This document shows, piece by piece, positions 34,881 to 43,889 of a stretch of 64,000 nt of DNA. Position 1 is the stretch's first letter; every line of letters begins with the position of its first letter. The position numbers were made by a program, and so were the translations under genes. A model generated the notes under the pieces. It had not been told where the DNA came from. It did no database searches and saw only the letters and a list, made by a program, of their open reading frames with translations. Source of the stretch: Candidatus Gastranaerophilales bacterium (lineage in GTDB: Bacteria; Cyanobacteriota; Vampirovibrionia; Gastranaerophilales; Gastranaerophilaceae); NCBI GenBank assembly GCA_944323875.1, contig CALUUH010000006.1, positions 30,097 through 94,096 of the forward strand. The letters are read 5' to 3'.

Positions 34881-35846
34881 ATGAATATTTTATTTATCAT
34901 TGACAGAATTGAACTCAAATATTTTGAATTTAATAATCTTGTTACGAATTTTTGGCTTATCAGAGAACTTATCAGAGAAAATAATGACGTATGTATAACC
35001 ACCATTGATAATCTGAGTCTTGTGTCCGGAGTTGCGCATACGCATTGTTATCCGGTTTCAGAAATAAACGGTAATATTGTTTATGATAAAAAAGTTTCAG
35101 ACAGAAAGATTGAGGATTTTCAACTGGTAATGTTCCGTCAGGATCCGCCGGTAGATTTGGATTACATAAATGCTACATATATATTTGATTTTGTTGACAG
35201 GGACAAAACCTATGTTATGAATGAACCGCGTGCAATACGTGATTTCAACGAAAAACTGCATACCGTAAAATTTCTTGACCTCATGCCGGAAAATATTGTT
35301 ACGGCTTCAAAATCTGATATTATAGGCTTTTTAGATGAACATGAAGAAATTGTATTAAAACCGCTGAACGCATGTTTTGGCTCAGGTGTTATGACACTTA
35401 AAAAAGGTGATAAAAATACGGCGGTTATTATTGACTTAATGACGAAAAAGCAGTCACAGCTGATAATGGTGCAAAAATATATTCCGCTGGCTAAATACGG
35501 CGATAAACGAGTTCTTTTTCTCGGGGATGATATATTGGATGTTTGTATTCAAAAACTTCCGAGCAATAATGATTTTAAATTCAATGACCACTGTGACGCG
35601 AATATTATCAAGGCTGAACTTCTGCCTGATGAAAAAGAAAAATTTACACCTGTTGCAAAAGAATTAAACAAAATGGGCTTACCGCTTGTAGGGCTGGATG
35701 TTATCGACGGTAAAATTATTGAAATTAATGTTACCAGTCCTTGTTATTTTATTAAAGAAATTAACCATCATCACGGTGTTGAACTTGAAAAAACTATTAC
35801 AAAATTCATTCTCTCAAGGGTTTATTCAAAACTTTTGGTTGCGTGA
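34881..35846 (+). CDS. gshB: Glutathione synthetase
   Basis: An ATP-grasp enzyme joining gamma-glutamylcysteine and glycine. The N-terminal MNILFIIDRIE, the FRQDPPVDLDYINATY substrate segment, VLKPLNACFGSGV ATP loop and the C-terminal GLDVIDGKIIEINVTSP metal site follow the bacterial GshB pattern. 321 residues is normal. The partner gshA is not in the window. GAAAGAGGC precedes the ATG. The 3' end overlaps the convergent kinase-like gene by 25 nt. Confidence 0.92.
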   Translation: MNILFIIDRIELKYFEFNNLVTNFWLIRELIRENNDVCITTIDNLSLVSGVAHTHCYPVSEINGNIVYDKKVSDRKIEDFQLVMFRQDPPVDLDYINATYIFDFVDRDKTYVMNEPRAIRDFNEKLHTVKFLDLMPENIVTASKSDIIGFLDEHEEIVLKPLNACFGSGVMTLKKGDKNTAVIIDLMTKKQSQLIMVQKYIPLAKYGDKRVLFLGDDILDVCIQKLPSNNDFKFNDHCDANIIKAELLPDEKEKFTPVAKELNKMGLPLVGLDVIDGKIIEINVTSPCYFIKEINHHHGVELEKTITKFILSRVYSKLLVA

Positions 35847-36721
35847 TTGTAGTTGATGAATTTAAGATAATAAGAATTGCGTTCATTAATCCGCGTAATT
35901 CGGCCTAAATCAATAAGGCGGGTGATTAAATTGCCCTTTTTGTCACGGGTAATTACAATATTTTCATCATGATAATCCTTATGTATAAATCCGTATTTTG
36001 CTAAGATTTTTCGGATATCGGTATAATCCCCTGTAATTTTCATCAATTTTTTAAAATAATTTTCTTTGTCAATTTCGTCACTTGATAGCATCAAATGCCG
36101 CGGAATTTTTACATTTTGGGGCTGCGCATCATAGTGGGAGGCTATATAGCCGGCTTTTACGTCAGACCAGAAAAATTTCCAGATATGCCTGTCAGCCATA
36201 AGTTTGTTAAAATGCAGGCCTAGTGCTGTTTCGGGGTATAATCCGTCATAATCTTTTCTAAAGGCTCTTTGCTCTTTGTCTTTAAACTTTTTTATAAATA
36301 CAGGTTCAAGTGCAGGATTTTTACCTTTTTCGTGTATTGTAAATACTCCTGATATAGTTCGGCCGTCAAGCTTTCTGCTTTTAATAATTACGATATTGCT
36401 TTCAGGTAAAATTTCAGCTTTGTGTAAAGCTTTTGTCAGGATTTTAGATTTTTCTTTGAGACTTTTTATTTCAGGTTCTGTAAATATATCACGAAAAGTT
36501 TGATAGACTTCTTTTATTGCGCTGTCACGAAAGTCTTTAGGTTTGTGCTGAATATTTTTTATCCATGAATAAGGCAAAGAGCCCGCAATACCGTCAGCTT
36601 TGGGGTGTTTTTCAAATACATCTTTGATTTCTTCAAAAGTCGCAAAATAGTTTTTTGACAATGTTCTTGTCAAACCCGAAAATTGCGGCCGGTAATTTTT
36701 ATCTACACTTTGAATTTGCAT
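35822..36721 (-). CDS. Kinase-fold protein of unknown specificity
   Basis: 299 residues. The C-terminal third has a kinase-like catalytic loop FIHKDYHDENIVI followed by a metal-binding IDLGRI, the arrangement of aminoglycoside/choline-type and bacterial protein kinases. An upstream Lys (FIKKFKDKE) could serve ATP binding. The N-terminus MQIQSVDKNYRPQFSGL carries the 'F-S-G' type motif shared with other proteins of the window. Substrate unknown. Confidence 0.6.
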   Translation of the reverse strand: MQIQSVDKNYRPQFSGLTRTLSKNYFATFEEIKDVFEKHPKADGIAGSLPYSWIKNIQHKPKDFRDSAIKEVYQTFRDIFTEPEIKSLKEKSKILTKALHKAEILPESNIVIIKSRKLDGRTISGVFTIHEKGKNPALEPVFIKKFKDKEQRAFRKDYDGLYPETALGLHFNKLMADRHIWKFFWSDVKAGYIASHYDAQPQNVKIPRHLMLSSDEIDKENYFKKLMKITGDYTDIRKILAKYGFIHKDYHDENIVITRDKKGNLITRLIDLGRITRINERNSYYLKFINYNHATKSFE

Positions 36722-36754
36722 ATCTTTGTAAAACAGATAAAGATAAAAATTTGC

Positions 36755-37810
36755 CTATTTTATACGCGAAAACACTTCAACATTTACATCATCAAAAGTA
36801 TTGGTGTTAAAATAAGCGCAAGATGCAACCATTGCCGCGTTATCTGTACAGTATTTCATAGGCGGGGCAAAAACCTTATAGCCTTCGTCTGACAGTGCGA
36901 AGATTTTTTTGCGAATTTCAGAATTTGCAGCAACACCGCCTGCGATTACAACCTGATTGTACCCGCTTTCCTGCAGTGCTTTTTTCAACTTATGAACAAG
37001 AGTTGAAGATACTGTTTCCTGAAAACTTGCACAGATATCAGCCACCGGCATTTCGTCCTGTTTAAATGATTTAACAAGTCTTAAAACGGCTGTTTTTAAT
37101 CCGCTGAAACTGAAATTATATCCGTCAACTTTTGCCTCCGGAAGTTTAAAAGCAAAAGGATTTCCTTCCTGAGCCAGCTTGTCAAGTCTTGGCCCGCCCG
37201 GATAAGGGAGCCCGATAAGGCGTGCAACTTTGTCATAAGCTTCTCCAACGGCATCGTCTATTGTTTCACCTAAAATTGTTTGTTCTGAATATGATTTTAC
37301 ATCAATAATTTGAGTATGCCCGCCGCTTACAAGGAGCGCCATAAAAGGCGGTTTTAAATCAGTATCAATATAGTTTCCGCAAAGGTGCGCGTTTAAATGA
37401 TTAACTCCGATGAACGGCTTGTCATAAACAAGCGCAAGGGTTTTTGCGGCATTCAATCCAACCAGCAGACATCCGACAAGTCCCGGGCCTACAGTTCCTG
37501 CAAAAGCAGTTATATCTTCCGGCGCAATACCGGCATTTTCTTTTGCCTGCCTAAACGCCTCGTCTATTACAACATTTATGGATTCAAGATGTTCGCGTGC
37601 AGCTATTTCCGGTATAACTCCGCCGTATTTTTCGTGAGTTTTAATCTGGGATGCCACAACATTTGCAACAACTTCGCGTCCGTTTTTTACAATGGCGCAA
37701 GCAGTTTCGTCACAGCTTGATTCTATTGCCATTATATAGTTGTCATAACCGCTATCAGGGCCAATTTCAATTTTTTCTTTACTAAATAGTTTTTCTTTTA
37801 ACATTTTCAT
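36755..37810 (-). CDS. tsaD: tRNA N6-threonylcarbamoyladenosine transferase catalytic subunit
   Basis: TsaD transfers threonylcarbamoyl to A37 of ANN-reading tRNAs, with TsaB and TsaE. Motifs: IMAIESSCDETACAIV at the start, HLNAHLCGNYI with the metal-binding His pair, LVSGGHTQI, and GGVAANSEIRKK near the C-terminus. Length 351. The ATG at 37810 has an extended -10 (TGC-TATTAT) 6 nt upstream, and another ATG follows two codons later. Confidence 0.95.
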   Translation of the reverse strand: MKMLKEKLFSKEKIEIGPDSGYDNYIMAIESSCDETACAIVKNGREVVANVVASQIKTHEKYGGVIPEIAAREHLESINVVIDEAFRQAKENAGIAPEDITAFAGTVGPGLVGCLLVGLNAAKTLALVYDKPFIGVNHLNAHLCGNYIDTDLKPPFMALLVSGGHTQIIDVKSYSEQTILGETIDDAVGEAYDKVARLIGLPYPGGPRLDKLAQEGNPFAFKLPEAKVDGYNFSFSGLKTAVLRLVKSFKQDEMPVADICASFQETVSSTLVHKLKKALQESGYNQVVIAGGVAANSEIRKKIFALSDEGYKVFAPPMKYCTDNAAMVASCAYFNTNTFDDVNVEVFSRIK

Positions 37811-37816
37811 GCTAGC

Positions 37817-37825
37817 ATAATAGCA
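37817..37825 (-). promoter_or_regulatory. tsaD: Extended -10 of leaderless tsaD
   Basis: TGC-TATTAT, spacer GCTAGC, ATG on the minus strand. It lies 27 nt from the divergent obg start. Confidence 0.55.
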
Positions 37826-37851
37826 CAAACAGACTTAGGGATAAATTCGAT

Positions 37852-39135
37852 ATGCAATTTATAGACAAAAGCAAGATAAGAGTTGTATCCGGCCGCGGCG
37901 GAAACGGAATGGTTGCGTGGCGTCGGGAAAAATACGTTGACAAAGGCGGACCGGCCGGCGGTGACGGCGGCCGAGGCGGCGATGTTTATCTTGTTGCAGA
38001 TGAAAATATGTCTACATTGATGGATTTTAAGCATAAATCCGTGTTTAAAGCGGCGTCAGGCGAAAACGGCGGGATTAAAAACATGCACGGCGCCTGTGCA
38101 AAAGATTTGTATATCAAAGTTCCTGTCGGTACTGTGGTAAAAGATATTAAAACAGGAAATATAATTGCGGATTTGACCAGACATGAGCAAACTGTGATGG
38201 TCGCAAAAGGGGGCCGCGGCGGACGTGGAAATGCCCGTTTTGCAACCGCGCAAAAGCGTGCCCCGCAGTTCTGTGAACCGGGAGAACCGGGGATTGAGCG
38301 CGAACTGTTTCTTGAATTAAAACTTATTGCAGATGTCGGACTTTTAGGGATGCCGAATGCCGGTAAATCAACTCTTATAAGCCGTATAAGTTCTGCAAAA
38401 CCTAAAATTGCTGATTATCCTTTTACAACACTCATTCCGAATTTAGGTGTTGTAAAAAAACGCTCGGGTGACGGGTACGTGGTTGCGGATATTCCGGGAC
38501 TCATAGAAGGTGCAAGTGAAGGTGTCGGCCTCGGACATGACTTTTTACGCCACGTTGAACGCTGCCGCTTCCTTGTTCATTTGATTGATACAACCGAAGA
38601 AGATCCCTTCAATAACTATTTAATTATCAACAAAGAATTAGAAAAGCATTCCGAAAAACTGGCTAATCTTTACCAGATTATTGCTCTTAACAAAATGGAT
38701 GCCATAGATGAAGAAAGACGGACACAACTGATTGACCAATTTAAAAAGGTTTCAGATGATGTTTTTATGATATCTGCCGTTACAGGTGAAAATATTGATA
38801 AATTAACAGACTTTATGGGACAAAAAGTTGACGAAATTCCGCATACAGAAACCGAAATTGTTATTGAAGAGGACACCGGCGCATATAATAATGATGACAG
38901 CGATTTTGAGGTTATCAAAGTAGCAAAAGATACATTTATCATAAACGGCGGCAAGGTAAGCCGTATTGCAGGCGTTACAGATGAACGTAACTCCGAGCAG
39001 GTAATTAGATTTCAAAATATCCTCAAAGGTATGGGAGTTTTTGATGAATTAAAGTTGCAAGGAATAAAAGATGGTGATACAATACTTGTCGGACATCTTG
39101 AATTTGTGTATTATGAAGACGAAATGTACGGTTAA
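37852..39135 (+). CDS. obg: GTPase Obg/CgtA
   Basis: A 427-residue ribosome-associated GTPase. The Gly-rich Obg fold (residues 1-158: VSGRGGNGMVAWRREK, GGPAGGDGGRGGDV) precedes a G domain with GMPNAGKSTL, DIPGL and NKMD. A C-terminal OCT domain extends from about 345 to the end. It helps 50S assembly and stress control. Divergent from tsaD; followed 10 nt downstream by an uncharacterised gene. Confidence 0.96.
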   Translation: MQFIDKSKIRVVSGRGGNGMVAWRREKYVDKGGPAGGDGGRGGDVYLVADENMSTLMDFKHKSVFKAASGENGGIKNMHGACAKDLYIKVPVGTVVKDIKTGNIIADLTRHEQTVMVAKGGRGGRGNARFATAQKRAPQFCEPGEPGIERELFLELKLIADVGLLGMPNAGKSTLISRISSAKPKIADYPFTTLIPNLGVVKKRSGDGYVVADIPGLIEGASEGVGLGHDFLRHVERCRFLVHLIDTTEEDPFNNYLIINKELEKHSEKLANLYQIIALNKMDAIDEERRTQLIDQFKKVSDDVFMISAVTGENIDKLTDFMGQKVDEIPHTETEIVIEEDTGAYNNDDSDFEVIKVAKDTFIINGGKVSRIAGVTDERNSEQVIRFQNILKGMGVFDELKLQGIKDGDTILVGHLEFVYYEDEMYG

Positions 39136-39145
39136 GGAGTAATAA

Positions 39146-39913
39146 ATGATTAAACCCGTAGCTAATAATTATGATATTAACTTTATGTATTCCAACAGAC
39201 CTGAAACAAAGCAGGAAAATACAACCAATAATGATAAGAATACCCCGAAAGCCAGCAGAAAAATAGCACGCACAGTAAGTATAACAGCAGCTGCAATAGC
39301 TGTCGGCGGCGGAGCTGCATATTATGTTTTAAGAGGTAAAAAGCCTCCTGTTGAAGATATTTTGGAAAAAGCTGAGGATATCGCAGAATCTGAAATTAAA
39401 AAGGGAAATGATATCATAGAGGACATTGTAACCGGTGCTGGAGAACAGATTAAATCAACAGCAAAAAATATTATTGAATATATAAAACCAAAAAATAAAG
39501 AAACAGGAGAATTTCATATCCGCGTGATGAACGGTGATACATTTGTAAAAAGCATAGAATCCGAAGGATATGAACAAAGCAGCGATCAACTGGTAAAAGA
39601 CGGATTTGTACGACAAATTTATACAAAATGGGCAGATGGCAGTACTGCTACAACAGATGATCTATTAACTCCTGATAAAAAAGTTTATGAACGTATGACG
39701 GTTAAAGGTAACGATATTTTTAGATATAATTATGCCTATAATCAGGAAGGAAAAGCGATAGGTTATGCCAAAGAACATACGCATCAGGGTTTAAAACGTA
39801 ATGTAGAACCGATGACAGTCAAAATGTTTGACGGTAAAGAAGTTAAAGCTAACGATGTGTGGAGCCTGTTTGAGGCTGAACCTGCATTTGACCCGCGGGT
39901 TACGCAAAAATAA
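39146..39913 (+). CDS. Membrane-anchored hypothetical protein
   Basis: Unrecognised, 255 residues. The N-terminus MIKPVANNYDINFMYSN has the lineage 'V ... F' motif. A hydrophobic segment (VSITAAAIAVGGGAAYYVL, about 46-64) is preceded by Lys/Arg residues, so it may be a single-pass protein. A charged helical region follows (65-115) and then a beta-rich part with repeated K-x-G-N-D/DGK motifs. AAGGAG precedes the ATG; probably co-transcribed with obg. Confidence 0.6.
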   Translation: MIKPVANNYDINFMYSNRPETKQENTTNNDKNTPKASRKIARTVSITAAAIAVGGGAAYYVLRGKKPPVEDILEKAEDIAESEIKKGNDIIEDIVTGAGEQIKSTAKNIIEYIKPKNKETGEFHIRVMNGDTFVKSIESEGYEQSSDQLVKDGFVRQIYTKWADGSTATTDDLLTPDKKVYERMTVKGNDIFRYNYAYNQEGKAIGYAKEHTHQGLKRNVEPMTVKMFDGKEVKANDVWSLFEAEPAFDPRVTQK

Positions 39914-39928
39914 CACGGAGCATTGCCT

Positions 39929-40345
39929 ATGACAGTAATAACTGAACACTTTGCGGTAAATACACAGGGTTTTACAGATATTATAGACATAACGCAAAAA
40001 GTACAAAATGCGGTCTATCGTCATTCTTTACAGAATGCAGTTGTGCATGTTTATGTTGCGGGAAGCACGGTTTCTGTTACTAATATTGAATTTGAGCCCG
40101 GTCTGCTTGTTGATTTACCGGAGGCGTTGGATAAAATTGCGCCTTTAAACGGTGACTATCACCATGACAATACCTGGCATGACGGTAACGGTTATGCGCA
40201 CATAAGAGCTTCTATTATCGGAAATAACACTATGGTACCCCTGATTGACGGCGCATTACAGCTCGGGCAGTGGCAGCAAATTGTCCTGATAGATTTTGAT
40301 AATAAAGCACGCACAAGAACGGTTTATGTTCAGATTTTATATTAG
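39929..40345 (+). CDS. YjbQ/UPF0047 family protein
   Basis: 138 residues. The conserved segment DDYHHDNTWHDGNGYAH-like (here GDYHHDNTWHDGNGYAH) and the preceding VHVYVAGSTVSVT strand identify the family, some members of which have thiamine-phosphate synthase side activity. The closing LGQWQQIVLIDFD is also typical. ATG 39929 has GGAG 8 nt upstream; TTG 39923 is too close. Confidence 0.92.
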   Translation: MTVITEHFAVNTQGFTDIIDITQKVQNAVYRHSLQNAVVHVYVAGSTVSVTNIEFEPGLLVDLPEALDKIAPLNGDYHHDNTWHDGNGYAHIRASIIGNNTMVPLIDGALQLGQWQQIVLIDFDNKARTRTVYVQILY

Positions 40346-40556
40346 GCTCAAGAAAAATTTACAATCTCTGTATTCCTTTGATATCAAGGAATATAGCCTG
40401 AATATGGCGTCAATATTCGATTTTGGACTTGCATTTGAATTTTTTTGGTATATAATAATTGTATAAAATACATTCTTTAAAGTTAAAACTTTCATTTACA
40501 CAACCGAAAGCCGAGGCTTTTAAGAATTTTCAATTTACAAAATAGAGGATTACATT

Positions 40557-41177
40557 TTGAAGAAATTAGTACTATTAACTTTTACGTTAATCTGTATGTT
40601 GTGTATTCAACATCAAGCTCAGGCAACTGACGTTAACTCTGTAAAAGCAACAATAGTTAAACACGCAATCGAAATGGGTGTTGATCCTGCTATTGCTTTA
40701 AGCATTGCTAAGACAGAGTCAGGTTTCAGGCATGAAGCCAGAAGTGCTCACGGTGCAGTGGGAGTTTATCAGTTAATGCCATCAACGGCTAGAAGAATGG
40801 GGCTTAATCCGTATTCTCTGAATGACAATATCAGAGGCGGAATTATGTATTACAAGATGATGTACAAAATGTTTGGTTCTGTAGAGTTGGCGCTTGCAGC
40901 CTACAACGCAGGGCCTGGCAATGTTAAAAAGTACAATGCAGTGCCTCCGTTCGCAGAAACAAAAAGATTTGTAGCAAAGATTATGGCTGATTACAATCAC
41001 CAGAAAACTAATCCGGATCCTGCAATTCTAAATGCAAAGGCACCGGTAAAAGCGTTGCCTAAAACTCCGGCTCCTGTTCCAAATGTAAAAGTTCAGGATG
41101 CAGCCGATTTACAAGCTGAAATATTAGACGATTCTCCAATAGAATTGGATATTTCAACACAAACTCTTGCAATATAA
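40557..41177 (+). CDS. Secreted soluble lytic transglycosylase (SLT domain)
   Basis: 206 residues. The signal peptide (about residues 1-23, MKKLVLLTFTLICMLCIQHQ) precedes an SLT lysozyme-like domain: SIAKTESGFRHEARS with the catalytic Glu, GVYQLMPSTARRMG, and ALAAYNAGPGNVKKYN. It cleaves the glycan strands of peptidoglycan in the periplasm. A Pro/Ala-rich tail follows (150-190). The start is TTG with AGAGGA upstream. A TATAAT-type promoter lies about 100 nt upstream. Confidence 0.92.
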   Translation: MKKLVLLTFTLICMLCIQHQAQATDVNSVKATIVKHAIEMGVDPAIALSIAKTESGFRHEARSAHGAVGVYQLMPSTARRMGLNPYSLNDNIRGGIMYYKMMYKMFGSVELALAAYNAGPGNVKKYNAVPPFAETKRFVAKIMADYNHQKTNPDPAILNAKAPVKALPKTPAPVPNVKVQDAADLQAEILDDSPIELDISTQTLAI

Positions 41178-41206
41178 TTTACAAAAACGTACAAGTAAAA
41201 AACTCC

Positions 41207-41236
41207 AAAAGACAGCTCTAAAGGCTGTCTTTTTCT
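41207..41236 (+). terminator. Terminator after the lytic transglycosylase
   Basis: AAAAGACAGC and GCTGTCTTTT form a 10-bp stem with a 7-nt loop, followed by a T-rich stretch. Confidence 0.88.
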
Positions 41237-41340
41237 TTGTTAAGTTTCTTAACATTCAAGCATATTTTTTAAAGTTCAGAGCATGATAAGCCGATATTCT
41301 ATATGTATCTAAGTACTCTGAGTAAGAAAGGAATCAGCAA

Positions 41341-43260
41341 ATGGGCTTATCTGCTTCACAAGCAAGACTTTTAAGCATAACAGCAAGATTGACTCATAAT
41401 GAGACTCGATCTCAGCTGATTACCAATTCAAAATTACGCCTTGCTGACAAATCAAGTGAGGCAAGTAAAGAGTACATGGAAGCTTTAAATTCCACTAAAC
41501 TGGTTTATTCAAATTATGATTCAACAGGAACCAAGCAGACTCAAGATTTTACGGTTGGTGCCGTTACAACCTACAGCGATATTAAAAATCAGTATGGCTT
41601 TGTAGATTCAGCAGGAAGATTGTTGGTTTCAGCAACGGATGCAAAAAATTACCAGAACAGTAACGATTTAGCATCATTCTTAAGCTGCTACGGTATCGGT
41701 GATATGCAAAACCCTAAATATGATCCGGCATTGGAAAATATTTACGGCGAAGAATTTGATAACTTCTTTGATGAAAATAACCTTTATGAATGGGTAAATA
41801 CAGTAAACGGTGCAACAGGTGGTGCTGTAGGACAAATGGTTACAGGTAACAACGGAACAACTCCTAGTTTTTCAGAAAACCTGTTACATGATGAAGCAGC
41901 ATACAATCAGTGGGTTGAAAACTTACAAAACAGTGTTAAAAATATTGATACAGGAGGTACACAGACAGAAGGCCTGTTCAATACCTGGGTAGATTCTATT
42001 ACTGATGTTCCGGAATTTGTTCCTGAACCGACAGCTCCGAATAAGCCGACTGAACCTCAAAAACCGGAATTCCCTGATTTTTCAGCATTGGCAACTGCGT
42101 ATAACAGCTCTCAATGTTATTCTTCTGTTAGTGCGTCAACAAGCGGTATCGGGCATATGGAGCACAACCTTGCTGCACTTCTTTGGGGTGAAGGAGGTAT
42201 GGGTGAAGGTACAATGAGTTTAACAAATTCATCAGGTACTATAACTATTAACCGTGATGCACCTATTGATTATAGTTATGTATCATTGACAAACTATGAC
42301 TTTTCTGACACGACTTCATCTGTTGAGTTGGCAAATGCATTAAATGAATATGCTGATGAATATCCGCAAATCGCAGATATCAAACAAACATTGATTGATT
42401 TATACTGTGATGTTATCAATTACTTGCATAATAACGGCGGAGTTGGCAGTAGTACAACAGAACTTGACAGCAGCAGATACACAATCTCTGGTGGCGGCTC
42501 TACAAAAACACCTTCACAGTTGGTCGATCAGTGGAATGATTTCTATAACCAGTTAAAGAACTTCGAAACCTTACAGGAAGAAATGGAAAACGAATGGTAT
42601 GAAGAAGTCTGGAAACCGTATGAAGAAGAATTAGCTTCATACAATGACAGATATGCTGAATATCAAGAAGAATATAACAAATGGCATGATGATTTTATCG
42701 GTGGTTTGACAACCTGGTATGAACAAATGCAGAACGCTAAAACAGCTTATACAGATGCCTTAGACAACTTGCCGGCAAAACTTGTTCCTGACGAAGAAGA
42801 CCCTAAATATCAGTGGTATACAAACCTCTGGTTCAGAATGGGCGGCATATCTGAAGCTGAAAAACAGGACAATCAGAATAATTACAAAATTCTTGATGAC
42901 TACTATATGTATAATGATGAGTGGCTGCAATTTGCCTTAGAACACGGTATCATAACTATGGAACAAGTTCAATATCAAGAAGAAGGCGAAACTCTTGTTG
43001 AACAGATGAATCAATATGCGTGGGTTTCTATCCAATACGGCAACTGTGCTGATTTGTATGAAGAAACAGATGAAGTTGCGATTGCAAAAGCCGAAGCTGA
43101 ATATCAACGTAAAACAACTGAAATTCAGGCAAAAGATAAAAAATACGACACGGATCTGAAAAAACTTGATACAGAACACAGCGCATTGCAAACAGAATAC
43201 GATTCTATAAAGTCAGTTATTGAGAAAAACGTTGAAAGATCATTCAAAGCATTCTCATAA
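41341..43260 (+). CDS. Large lineage-type protein with 'GLSASQARLL' N-terminus
   Basis: 639 residues, acidic, no signal peptide or membrane helix. Residues 1-45 (GLSASQARLLSITARLTHNE ...) form an amphipathic helix, recalling N-terminal helices of secreted axial or flagellar-type proteins, although no flagellin or hook domain follows. A Pro-rich linker (EPTAPNKPTEPQKPE) lies near 225. Residues ~390-640 are coiled coil with many Glu/Lys/Trp/Tyr, including a heptad-like tail. AAAGGAATC precedes the ATG, and it has its own terminator. Possibly a structural or secreted protein. Confidence 0.65.
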   Translation: MGLSASQARLLSITARLTHNETRSQLITNSKLRLADKSSEASKEYMEALNSTKLVYSNYDSTGTKQTQDFTVGAVTTYSDIKNQYGFVDSAGRLLVSATDAKNYQNSNDLASFLSCYGIGDMQNPKYDPALENIYGEEFDNFFDENNLYEWVNTVNGATGGAVGQMVTGNNGTTPSFSENLLHDEAAYNQWVENLQNSVKNIDTGGTQTEGLFNTWVDSITDVPEFVPEPTAPNKPTEPQKPEFPDFSALATAYNSSQCYSSVSASTSGIGHMEHNLAALLWGEGGMGEGTMSLTNSSGTITINRDAPIDYSYVSLTNYDFSDTTSSVELANALNEYADEYPQIADIKQTLIDLYCDVINYLHNNGGVGSSTTELDSSRYTISGGGSTKTPSQLVDQWNDFYNQLKNFETLQEEMENEWYEEVWKPYEEELASYNDRYAEYQEEYNKWHDDFIGGLTTWYEQMQNAKTAYTDALDNLPAKLVPDEEDPKYQWYTNLWFRMGGISEAEKQDNQNNYKILDDYYMYNDEWLQFALEHGIITMEQVQYQEEGETLVEQMNQYAWVSIQYGNCADLYEETDEVAIAKAEAEYQRKTTEIQAKDKKYDTDLKKLDTEHSALQTEYDSIKSVIEKNVERSFKAFS

Positions 43261-43267
43261 ACGTTTC

Positions 43268-43294
43268 AAAAGCCGGTTTATAAAACCGGCTTTT
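43268..43294. terminator. Bidirectional terminator
   Basis: AAAAGCCGGTTT and AAACCGGCTTTT form a 12-bp stem with loop ATA between two convergent genes. Confidence 0.93.
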
Positions 43295-43304
43295 CATATA
43301 TCAA

Positions 43305-43880
43305 CTATGCTGCTTTAACAAAATCAGGAACTCTGTTTTTTGCCATCTGCATTGTTAAATATTGCTCTTTTAACTTTGCTTTTTCTTCATCTGTTGCAAC
43401 TTTTGCCTTATCATTCATTTGCGTGTATAAGTCTTTTTCTATCTCGTTGCCTTTGATGTAAACATCCATGTCTTTACCTTTGGTGAAAGCATTTATTTTG
43501 CTGTCATAGGCAATTTTAGGCGCCTTATACATTGTGTAAAGCACTGCCATGCCTGCAATGAATAATCCAACAAGACCTACACTCGCCCCTAGTCCTGCAA
43601 CAAAACGTTTATTCAGCGAGGCATTTTTGAAGTTTTTATTTGCGACTTTGTCACCGGCCTTGAAAAGATGCTCAAGTGCAAAATCACCGTCAAGGAGTTC
43701 CAAAAGCATTCGGCCGCCAAATCCGAGTCCGGCCATAAACGTTCCCAGTATTAATTGAGAACGTTCGCCGCTTCTTGTTATCGGATTTTGTTTTTTGACT
43801 GGCTGTTCAGGCTTTGAAACCTTTGCCGGTGAATTGGTGAAGTTGACATTGCTATATATACTATTAATTCGTAAACTCAT
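43305..43880 (-). CDS. Two-helix membrane protein, paralogue of its upstream neighbour
   Basis: 191 residues. The N-terminus MSLRINSIYSNVNFTNSP carries the lineage 'I-x-S-I ... F-T' motif. Hydrophobic segments lie at about 44-62 and 99-117. The C-terminal ~75 residues (INAFTKGKDMDVYIKGNEIE ... YLTMQMAKN) align with those of the gene ending at 43890 (VRAFTREKEMDVFSRDREL ... YATMQMATN). The pair therefore arose by duplication. Only 9 nt separate them. Function unknown. Confidence 0.65.
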   Translation of the reverse strand: MSLRINSIYSNVNFTNSPAKVSKPEQPVKKQNPITRSGERSQLILGTFMAGLGFGGRMLLELLDGDFALEHLFKAGDKVANKNFKNASLNKRFVAGLGASVGLVGLFIAGMAVLYTMYKAPKIAYDSKINAFTKGKDMDVYIKGNEIEKDLYTQMNDKAKVATDEEKAKLKEQYLTMQMAKNRVPDFVKAA

Positions 43881-43889
43881 AAGATATTT

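Noticed and set aside
40346..40556. Possible riboswitch before the lytic transglycosylase (c-di-AMP or c-di-GMP type)
   Set aside because: Only a short AAGCC/GGCTT pairing and an isolated palindrome are seen; the conserved aptamer cores are absent.
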